Shown here: positions 55,563 through 64,000 of the stretch, piece after piece
Layout: each line of letters starts with the position of its first letter
Numbering within the stretch: the stretch's first letter is position 1
Assembly (NCBI RefSeq): GCF_035046485.1
Contig: NC_085137.1
Location: forward strand, 4,007,977 to 4,071,976
DNA length: 64,000 nt
Direction of reading: 5' to 3'
Source: Aedes albopictus
Taxonomy: Eukaryota; Arthropoda; Insecta; Diptera; Culicidae
Position numbers and translations under genes: made by a program
Notes under the pieces: generated by a model
Seen by the model: only the letters and a program-made list of their open reading frames with translations
What the model was told of the DNA's origin: nothing
Databases searched by the model: none

Positions 55563-56028
55563 AAGTTACTACAATTTCTGTAAAACGTGTTTTCCTAAAA
55601 GAGGCTTGCCGTGACTTACAGTCCAACGGGCCAACACAAAGCGCATACCCAAAACAAAACCACCGTTATTAGAGGACCTTGTGGTGTTCTTGAACGATCT
55701 GAATAACAAGAAAAGGTTTTATTTTGCAAACGGGAACAGTTTTTCTAAAAGTGTTCCCTTTTCATCCAAAAATGAATAAAAAATCATAACACTGACATGA
55801 AATTTATTACGAAAAATGTTGATCGTTTAATGACACGACACATCAACACCGAACACAAAAAAAAAAATAGTTGAAATCGGTTGAGGACTGATTCCGCAAT
55901 CGTAGTTACTGTTGTTTTTGGAAAAATATGATGCCAATATAATTGCGTTTAAAGTTTGAACTGCACTCAAACCTCCATTTAAGTAGAATCCATTAAAGTG
56001 AACTCCATTAAAGTCACTCTTTTAATTA
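55563..56028. other. AT-rich flank, nothing recognised
   Basis: CTCCATTTAAGTAGAATCC and CCATTAAAGTGAACTCC words near 55970 suggest a decayed short element. Confidence 0.35.
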
Positions 56029-56036
56029 ACGTAACT

Positions 56037-57529
56037 CAGGGGTTCTCAAACTTTTTTAGCTTGCGACCCACATTTGATTTTTATAGAACTTGGCGACCCA
56101 CCAGCACGTGCAGACTGACTTTTTAAATACATACATTTTATCACTTTCATAGGCTTTAATAAACTAACCTTACGTAGTTTTCAAAATCAAAATAATATTT
56201 TTTTATTTTTTTTTTATTTGGAAATATCTACGTAAGGTTGAAGTATCCAAGTGTGTAGTTTCGGTAAACTCTGATGGCACAAATTTCCCAAATGGAAGAT
56301 AACGTGCCTCTGGAGCCGACCTACTGATTCGGTAAACTCTAAGTCTAAAGAATTTGAGATAAGGTTCCAATTTTCTTATATATTCAACCAGTCTGGCTCC
56401 AAACTGCACTACAGAAAAAGTTTTAGGTATTCACATATGAATATTTATTCAAGGAATAAATAAATAAAAACAATTTCTACAAACTCTTTAAAGATATAGT
56501 AGCAACTAGCTGAAAATGCAAACTTAAAGCAACAACTTAATCTCAGTTTTTCAGAACAAAAGTAAAAGTTTACCCGAATCCTAAACCATCTGATTGAAAA
56601 GTCATAGTTGCAGAATCGATTACAGAATGCAGACAGTAGGTTCAATATTCATTATACTCCAGACTAAGACTTATAATATAAAATATTGAATAGAATTAAC
56701 CCTCTAATAACCAAATTTTTGATTTTGATCTAAACATCATTTTTCGTCATCTTAAATCGATTTAAACATGTTTTGGAAGATGATTCTTTTTAATTCTCGA
56801 TTTCGTGAATTTCAGTTTTAGATTTTTCTAATTTTTATTTTTGAACATCCCCACACTTTTATATTTTTCCTGAAAGCCTATTTGGGGTACGGATTTTTTG
56901 AGATGAAAACATTTTGAGATTTTATGATTTTTGTTGAAATATTTTTATTTTAATTTTTTTTCATAGAAAATTTTATTTTCCGTGAAATTTTAAGGAAAAT
57001 AATTTTAGAGTGTATTCGATTCCCTTAAACTATTAAACTAGGGTAGAAGGATTTGGAAAAAAATAAAAATATGTTAATTATAGCGATTTAATACAAAATA
57101 AACAATGACTTCTAAGAGGTGACATAAACATCAATTTTTCAATGATTTAAAAAAAATGTAAATACGCTTTAAAATACATTAAAAACCATTTTGAGATATA
57201 CAAAACAGTCCTAAATATCAGCCAAAAATATAAAAAAAAAGATTTTCCCCGAAACAAAAATTACAAAAATGCTCAAACTATACCCCGTCTAAAGGGGTTG
57301 GGTATTAGAGAGTCAAAGATAACCCAAATTTCTAGAAATAACACTGCCGATTCTACTGTGGAATATTTTTTAATCAGAAAATATGATGAAATGATAAGCT
57401 GACGAATGACAAGCTGACGTATTTACTTATATACGACATTCATTACAATATCGTCAAAACCTTCGCGACCCACCAAAAATTAGCCCGCGACCCACCAGTG
57501 GGTCGCGACCCATAGTTTGAGAAACGCTG
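56037..57529. mobile_element. 1.49-kb non-autonomous hAT element, exact 8-bp duplication
   Basis: CAGGGGTTCTCAAACTTTTT at the left, AGTTTGAGAAACGCTG at the right, subterminal GCGACCCACC repeats in both arms. ACGTAACT duplications (56029-56036, 57530-57537). The interior hosts a piggyBac-like element at 56701-57314. No transposase frame. Confidence 0.92.
56701..57314. mobile_element. CCCTCTAAT element (piggyBac-like), inverted, nested in the hAT element
   Basis: TTAACCCTCTAATAACCAAA at the left; GGTTGGGTATTAGAGAGTCA at the right, where the second TTAA has mutated. Reverse-complement homologue of 45344-45959. Confidence 0.82.
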
Positions 57530-57589
57530 ACGTAACTTAAATGGAAATTGACAGTATTCACAGCAAAACAAATGTACATACTGCATAGC

Positions 57590-58200
57590 CTACTACAAAG
57601 GTTACCAAACTTATTGCTATCGCGGCACCTTTAAAATTTTCGAAATTACGCGGCGCATCAACTTCTTTTAACAGAGAATTTTCATTATTTTAGAACAACT
57701 TCAGCTCAAAAATTTAAATGCAAAATGGTAAAGAATTTTCAGTTCCATGTTTTTTTTTCTATAAATTTCATAAAAAAATTGTTAGATTTCCAATGTCATA
57801 TGATGAATAAACTAACTTAACAAATGTGACGAAAACTTCTATGTACATCTAAAATAAGCTGCTGATTCCAAATAATTCAACCATTATTTGATCTAATCTA
57901 ATCTAATACAAACGGGTTAGATTATGCCCAATTACTTTTCTTGCCAATATTGAGGCTTGCAGCATATCAAAAGTATGACACAAGCGTCAAAGCGGCCAGG
58001 CCTACTGTGTTGTATTTGCTGTAAAGATGATTCGTCGAAGTACCTCGAGTTTTGAAGGATTGTTCTGTTATCGAAGTAGGTAACCGTAACAAACGCTCCA
58101 GATTGTATGTAGCTAATATACTTGAAATAAATGTAAACGTGTCATATAATATATATTGGAAAGGTCTCATTTCTTGAGCAGCGTACAATCGTCGATCGTA
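57590..58200. other. AT-rich stretch with a possible hAT end remnant
   Basis: GGTTACCAAACTTATTGCTA then CGCGGCACC resembles the subterminal wording of some hAT elements. No other feature. Confidence 0.3.
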
Positions 58201-58269
58201 CAATTTTGAACAATTTCAAATCAGGAAGCGATGTGGCACTGATATCACAATGGAAACATCCAAGCAGTA

Positions 58270-58437
58270 AGGGAGCGTCCATAAATTACGTCACGCAAAA
58301 ATTGCCCATTTTCAACCCCCCCTCACCCCTATGTCACACTTTTTGTATGAGACCTCTGAAATTTTTGTATGGGTTGTCACACTTCACTGAACCCCCCCTC
58401 CCCCCTAAAAGCGTGACGTAATTTATGGACGTTCCCT
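58270..58437. mobile_element. 168-bp MITE, AGGGAGCGTCCATAAATTAC ends, poly-C tracts
   Basis: The mirror end is GTAATTTATGGACGTTCCCT. CCCCCCCTCACCCC and CCCCCCCTCCCCCC sit at equal distance from each end. Confidence 0.88.
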
Positions 58438-58584
58438 AATCACAACTCACATAATCAGTCATCAGACCACATGGCGGGTGCATGCACTTCAAAACTTCAC
58501 CTGTTTGGACACAGTGTGTGGCAGCCAATGGGAAAATAAGTGAAAATTAACTTTCACCAGCCGAAATTGTTACAGCACGAAATG

Positions 58585-58725
58585 CATACAATCCATACAA
58601 ACTTCAAACTGGTTTTTAAATAGGTTCCCAAGCACCAAAAATAATAAAAAATTGGATCTCGGCTCAGTTTGGTGGAGATTCAGAACATGGGATTATCTCA
58701 ACATCGCTAAAGAAGCCAATTAGAA
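58585..58725. repeat. Dispersed repeat, copy 3 (fragment)
   Basis: CCATACAAACTTCAAACTGG, TTGGATCTCGGCTCAGTTTG, GCTAAAGAAGCCAATTAGAA. Same strand as the copy at 42 kb. Confidence 0.7.
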
Positions 58726-59125
58726 CTCGCTCTTTCTACACTGAAAAAACTGGCATAGTAACGCTGACCAAATCGAGGGTCAAATTGAGACACTTTTACC
58801 ACTTGATTTTGGTAGACCATGATATATTCTTGAAACTACCATGTGCTGGGTTCAATTTACCATATCGCTTTCTGTTTACATTCCATGGTAGCTTTGAACC
58901 TCCTTGTATAGTCTGCTTTACCATGCGTGCGATTGAGAGCAAAGTAGATTTGACCATCATGATGTGGTTTGAATTACTATGAGTGTGCATAAATGGTAAT
59001 GGCCCCTTTCTTGTTTACATTTTGGAAAATTAAAAAAATATATATTGGCGAAGTACTTTATTTCTTACAATATAATTGTACACAAAACAATGAAAATAAG
59101 AATTAAAAATGGTGGGTTTACAATA

Positions 59126-59492
59126 CACTGAAGTTTTTTTTTACGACGGTAATGGTCCCGCGTAAAAAAAAACCGCGTAAAAAAAAACCGCGTTATTTCG
59201 AGACCCGTCGTAAAAAAAAACCGCGTTATTTCAAGACCCGTCGTAAAAAAAAACCGCGTTATTTCAAAAAACGTCGTAAAAAAAGTCAAGTCACGTTAGA
59301 TGTGGTGCTGACTATTTTGCGCGTGTTTTTGAAAATACGCGGATTTTTTTTACGACGGTTTTTGAAATAACGCGGTTTTTTTTTACGACGGGTCTCAAAA
59401 TAACGCGGTTTTTTTTTAGGACGGACCGCGTAAAAAAAACCGCGTAAAAAAAAACCGCGTAAAAAAAAACCGCGTAAAAAAAAACTTCAGTG
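59126..59492. mobile_element. 367-bp element built of CCGCGTAAAAAAAAA units
   Basis: CACTGAAGTTTTTTTTTACG at the left, CGTAAAAAAAAACTTCAGTG at the right, TA flanks. The interior alternates CGCGTTATTTCGAGACCCGT-type units and A8-9 tracts, first in one and then in the other orientation. Confidence 0.85.
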
Positions 59493-60198
59493 TATCTGGA
59501 AACTTGGGCAATCGAAGCAGATCCGGATGCGGTGCTGGCTGATTTTTTTTTCTGTTGCGGGGAATTGATGATAGAGGAGCAATCCCGGCTAAGATCCAGG
59601 TCAAGGTATCTGCAGATGATCCGAGTAGCTACGATCTTCTCGAACAGCTTTATGTTTTCCGATGAGAATTCGGAACCAATGTAAACGGCTTTGGTTGTGG
59701 TTTCGTCGGATCTGGAAAAATGAACCTGGATGTAATTGATGCTGGGGCAGCCTACCTTGGGTACTACTACTGCTATTTCCATCCTTTTGTCCGTTTTCTG
59801 CGTCTTCCAGCAATTCTTACTTCGTCACAGGTCAGAGATTCCGGTGGCGGTGGTGCTAGTTGGAATGGCTTAGGTTTCTTTTCCGCTTCTGCATCTACCG
59901 ATTATACGGATGGGATGTGTTTGCCAACGATTTATGATGGTTTCACTTTTAGATTTACTTACCATGAATAATGTTCTTTAAATTAAACGAGCAACATAAT
60001 CATCGAAAAAATGTTTTAAATATACATTTTGTAGAAAAAAAAACGTTTAACTCGAAAATGATTCATTTACAAAATGGCAACTTCCAGAAAATTATTAAGA
60101 ATAGGAAATGCTTAAACTAACCATGCTAATAGTAACGTACACCATAGAAATGGGTCTGCAAAACGCAAAAGGTATAATCAAATTAACTATACCAAGTA

Positions 60199-60411
60199 GG
60201 GTCTGGGACCATTTGGGCAGGAGCACCTATTTTGGGCACTTGTGTCTATAACTCAGTCAATTTTGAACCGATTGACTTGATTTTTGAGACGCGATCAGAT
60301 ACGCACAGTATCTAGCCATGTGCAACGATTCAAGTCAATCGGTTTGGAATTGACTGAGTTATAGCGGCAAGTGCCCAAAATAGGTGCTCCTGCCCAAATG
60401 GTCCCAGACCC
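60199..60411. mobile_element. 213-bp MITE, GGGTCTGGGACCATTTGGGC ends
   Basis: Right GCCCAAATGGTCCCAGACCC. TA on both sides. Near-perfect arms with CCTATTTTGGGCACTTG. Relative at 6983. Confidence 0.9.
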
Positions 60412-60674
60412 TAGTATCAATTACTATGCATTGAAGTTTTGGATCATGGTTATTTCATCAAAAACATAGTAGAAATTACATATTATATGGTCAGCATAAC
60501 TATATTGTTGCATAGTAAAATTAAATATGGGTGGGTAGTTGCTGTTACCATGAATTTTATTTCAGTGTACCATTTCACCAGTAGAATAAAAAATCAGGAA
60601 AAATCTTTACATGCTTACACGTGTTATGCACAAAATACACACCAGTTATTATTCTAGGTATTTTACCTGTTATT

Positions 60675-61007
60675 GCGAGGTATGCACTTCAAGCGGAATC
60701 GCTCAAGTAATTTTCGTTCAGTGCATTATTTTTCCGTGACCGGAATGGTCAAGAAATTTAACACAGCAAGGAGTACGCAGATCGCAAGAAATTTCTTGGC
60801 CTATCTCGATGCGTGGAAAATTCAGGCAAGGAATCGCTCAAGAAATAATAAAGCGTCGCTTTATTCCGGATCCTAGTACGGAGCTGAAACGAAACGCCAA
60901 ATCAAATGGGGCTTGCTGTGTTAAATTTCTTGACCATTCAGGTCACGGAAAAATAATGCACTGAACGAAAATTACTTGAGCGATTCCGTTTGAAGTGCAT
61001 ACCTCGC
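60675..61007. mobile_element. 333-bp MITE, GCGAGGTATGCACTTCAA ends
   Basis: Right TTGAAGTGCATACCTCGC; the arms pair for about 100 bp through CGCTCAAGTAATTTTCGTTC and CATTATTTTTCCGTGACC to AATGGTCAAGAAATTTAACA. Confidence 0.88.
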
Positions 61008-61756
61008 AAAAAATAGAAAAACTGTCGCAATACTGTGATAGTTGCGGGTGAATTGAAATGATTTCACAGAATTTTATGAAAATCTTAGATTTCTGCGGGA
61101 GTTACAAAACATTCAAGGATGGTTAGTTAAGAATGTAATCTGGAAAATTTAAGCAAACTAAGATGCAGAAACATAATGTTTAGCACCATTCATTACGATG
61201 CGTTTGATCATTATGTGTTGAGAAAAGCTTGAAGAGCTATCTTTAACATGGGAACTACCATTGAAAACGTTGGTAAACTTTCAGGAGTGTCTTTGGTGCA
61301 CACCATTTATAAAATATGTTCGAATCTCGCGTTCCTTAAAGAATTTCTGAATGGGTCTTAATGGGATCAAAAGTAATATAGTTTTCCATCAAGATCTCAA
61401 AAATAATTAATTTTGTGATGTGACCTACTTACACGAAAACGACAATTTGCAAAATTATTATGTGAGAGTGATGTTAGTAAAACATGTCGTCCCGAAAACC
61501 AGTAGAGAACTCAAAGACCGGGAGACTGACAAAAAATATGTTGGAAAGTACTTCAATCAGATTTTTGAAATATTTACTATGAATTTCAAGGTAGGTATTG
61601 ATTAAATCGAAAACTTAACTGAAGTATTGCAAATTCAATCATTTATTTTAGAATCTTAAAAATTTCTCAAAACTCCTAAACTTTGAAGGTTCGATCAAAA
61701 TAAGAATGTTTTAGGATCATACCATACCAAAAGATCCATAATACGTTCCAATACTG
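61008..61756. other. AT-rich stretch, no gene or repeat recognised
   Basis: One short open frame at 61420-61605 has no domain. Confidence 0.35.
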
Positions 61757-61762
61757 ATTTTT

Positions 61763-61795
61763 GCCTTTCTCGTACACCAAGGTGTACCGAAAGGC
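61763..61795. repeat. 33-bp hairpin at the head of the 152-bp repeat locus
   Basis: GCCTTTC, then GTACACC-AA-GGTGTAC, then GAAAGGC fold into one stem. It is followed by the block ATATGTTCACTCCAAAAACG, TAGAGCCTCCGGAGGGGTCA and a GT microsatellite. Confidence 0.75.
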
Positions 61796-61886
61796 TATAT
61801 GTTCACTCCAAAAACGAAAACTTGATAGAGCCTCCGGAGGGGTCAAGTCTTATATACCAATCGACTCAGCTCGACGAATTGAGGTG

Positions 61887-61926
61887 ATGTCTGTGTGTGT
61901 GTGTGTATGTGTGTGTGTGTGTGTGT
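61887..61926. repeat. (GT)n microsatellite
   Basis: About 19 GT pairs with one AT interruption. Confidence 0.9.
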
Positions 61927-62059
61927 ACAAAAAAACTCACATCACTTTTTGGCAGTAAACCTCATCCGATTTCAATGACTGACGGTTCATTCGACGCGGA
62001 ATCTGGTCCCATTGTTTCCTATTGAAAATGGTTCGGATCGGTTCAGCCGTTCCGGAGAT

Positions 62060-63990
62060 ATGGCCATTTAGGTGTTCCGGAACGGTACCCCAGGAAGGGA
62101 CTAGATATGAAAATGCATCAAACCTATGCATGCGACACATCAAACCACGGCATTTTCGATAACCTGATGAGCGGTAAGCAGAAAAATAGTCTAACACCAT
62201 ATCTGAACCGGTAGTCTTCCGGAACCGGTTCCGGGTGTCCCGCCGGAAGTGGCAAATATCAAAGTGAACCAAACCCATGCATGAGACACATCAAACCACG
62301 ACATTTTCGATAACCTGATGAGCGGTAAGCAGGAAAATAGTCTCAGTCCATATCTGAACCGGTAGTGTTCCCGAACCGGTTCTGGGCGTCCCGCTGTAAG
62401 TGGCCAAATATACAATTGTACCAAACCCATGCAAGCGACACATCAAACCACGGCATTTTAGATGACCTGATGGACAATGAGCAGGAAAATCATCTCAGAC
62501 CATATCTGAACCGGTAGTGTTCCGGAACCGGTTCTAGTCGTCCCGCTGGAAGTGGCCAAATATACAAGTAAACCAAACCCATGCATGCGGCAGATCAAAC
62601 CACGGCATTTTGGATGACCTGATGGATAATGAGCAGGAAAATCATCTCAGACCATACCTGAACCGGTAGTGTTCCGGAACCGGTTCTAGGCGTCCCGCTG
62701 GAAGTGGCCAAATATACAAGTAAACCAAACCCATGCATGCGGCAGATCAAACCACGGCATTTTCGATGACCTGATGGACAATGAGCAGGAAAACCATCTC
62801 AGATCATATCTGAACCAGTAGTGTTCCGGAACCCGTTTCGGGGTTCCCGCCGAAGTGGTTAAATCTGAAAGAGAAACAAACCCGTACATGCGTCACATCA
62901 AATAGCGGCTTTTTAGATTACCTAATGAACGGCCAGCAAGTGTTTCGGAATCGGTTTTGAGTGGCCGGAAGAGGCCAAATGTAAAAGTGAACCAAATCCA
63001 GGCATGTGACACATCAAATCGTGGCTTTTGCGATAACCTGATGAACAGTTAGCTAGAAAATAGCCTTACGTCACTGGTAGTGGTCCGGAATTGGTTCAGA
63101 GAGTCCCGTCGAAATTGTCAAACTCTGCATGTGACACCTTCAATTTGCAGCGTTTTTGGTTAACCGATGAGCAGTTAACAAGACAATAATGTTAGACCAT
63201 ATTTGGTTCAGCCGGTAGTTACCCCGAAATAGGATCCGGGTAGTAAAATGTAAATTTTAACTAAACCCATGGATGCGGTACATCAAATCACGACCAGTCT
63301 TGTAAACATTCGACACTTTTTACTACCTTCATTTCGTTGCCGCAGTCGGGTGTCAGTCGGCTTTGTTACATTCGTGCGCTATCGTTACCTCTTACCTACA
63401 CACAACACGAGCAGTAGAACGAAGACTGATCACGACTTATCGACAACCTGATGGAAAAATAGGGTCAGACCACATTAGATTCCCGGTAGTGTTGCGGGTT
63501 CAGCTGTGGCTTTGAAAGTGGTTAGAAGTAAAAGAGAAGCAAACCCATTCATGCGATATATCAAATCACGGTGATTAGGTAAAGGTGAATAAATAGCAAT
63601 AAAATATTCTCAGACCATAATTGGGACAACCGGTAGTGTCATGGTCCATGACTCATGGAATCAGATCCGGCTATCCCACCGGAAATTACCAAGTATAAAA
63701 ACGAACCAAACCCATACATACGACACATCAGATCGCAGATTTTTTGATAATCTAATGAACGGTTAGCAAGAAAATAGCCTTAGATCACATTAGAGACCAG
63801 CTGTTGTGTAGCAGAACGTTGGTTCATGTGAAAAATTAAATCGTGGCTTTGTTTAATGGCCTGATAAACATTAGGTATGAACAACAGTGACGAATAGGTC
63901 TAAGTTCTCATATATGAGAACAAAATATAGACAAAACTAAAGCGATCTCATCAAATCGTACCATTTCAGATTCCTAAGGTGTAAAGTTAT
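62060..63990. repeat. 152-bp tandem repeat array
   Basis: GTAG of the GAACCGGTAG block occurs at 62211, 62362, 62514, 62666 and 62818, period 151-152 bp. Units carry TTCCGGAACCGGTTC, GTCCCGC, AAACCCATGCATGCG, CACATCAAACCACGGCATTT and ACCTGATG. Copies decay rightward and are barely recognisable by 63.9 kb. Confidence 0.92.
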
Positions 63991-64000
63991 AGCAGGATTG

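Larger units (their letters stand above)
58739..60567. mobile_element. 1.83-kb TA-flanked element, CACTGAAA ends, GC-rich core
   Basis: Left CACTGAAAAAACTGGCATAG, right CATGAATTTTATTTCAGTG, TA on both sides. Subterminal GGTAGAC, ACCATG and ATAGTAAC words recur. The core (59500-59970) is GC-rich with a minus-strand frame of about 100 residues (including YIGSEFSSENIKLFEKIVAT) not recognised as a known domain; it may be a captured gene fragment. Two elements are nested (59126-59492 and 60199-60411). Confidence 0.65.

Noticed and set aside
55426..55614. Poly-arginine protein
   Set aside because: Translation of the SINE's (GAA)n tail in another frame.
59152..59370. Lys/Arg-rich KKKPRYF repeat protein
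   Set aside because: Translation of the CCGCGTAAAAAAAAA element; mirrored frames occur on the other strand.

Overview
This window is nuclear DNA of an insect, almost certainly a culicine mosquito and most likely Aedes. The evidence is one intron-split ribosomal protein gene that matches the insect RpL9 family, tRNA-headed SINEs of the Feilai type with their usual GAA tails, very low gene density, and dozens of short inverted-repeat transposons nested in one another. The species call is inference; no alignment was run. A run of 23 N (40618-40640) marks an assembly gap.

Only three host genes can be supported. (1) 1-807, minus strand: the 5' part of an OTUB1-type ubiquitin isopeptidase (otubain), two exons, running off the left edge. 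(2) 17302-18354, plus strand: complete RpL9 (60S ribosomal protein uL6), with a non-coding first exon, a 5'UTR intron and one coding intron. (3) 52243-53108, minus strand: the last coding exon of a PEA3-group ETS transcription factor (ETV1/4/5; Drosophila Ets96B type), whose upstream exons lie further right and probably outside the window. The three do not form a pathway: protein deubiquitination, translation and transcriptional control.

Layout of the rest. 0.8-1.6 kb: otubain 5' flank with palindromic repeats. 1.87-3.77 kb: a 23-bp minisatellite. 3.77-12.53 kb: one array of a 122-bp satellite, split by a 3.4 kb TIR element (5056-8476), a 253 bp TIR element (10059-10311), a Feilai-type SINE (11291-11570) and a TTAA-flanked MITE (4330-4444). 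12.5-15.3 kb: relic SINE, GC-rich unknown, inverted-repeat elements. 15.29-17.07 kb: a TA-flanked element with a GC-rich core, ending about 230 bp before RpL9. 18.8-31.6 kb: nested MITEs and long inverted repeats, several with GGGGCAA-type ends. 31.65-33.5 kb: a G/T-rich block resembling a damaged non-LTR retrotransposon. 34.7-40.5 kb: nested elements including a Transib-like inverted repeat. 40.7-45.2 kb: two abutting elements, the second carrying the 23-bp minisatellite. 46.5-51.5 kb: degenerate minisatellite, then a 3.4 kb purine-rich GATGA-type repeat. 53-61 kb: ETS intron or flank with more MITEs, a hAT element and a further GC-core element. 61.76-64 kb: a conserved hairpin followed by a 152-bp tandem repeat.

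The most interesting signals are a hairpin element present three times with exact 11-bp target duplications and asymmetric ends, three independent insertions at the same phase of the 122-bp satellite, an element whose ends look like Transib/RAG signal heptamers with a 5-bp duplication, and a set of unrelated elements that share GGGGCAAnATGnGC(A/C)CC termini. No intact transposase or viral gene was seen.
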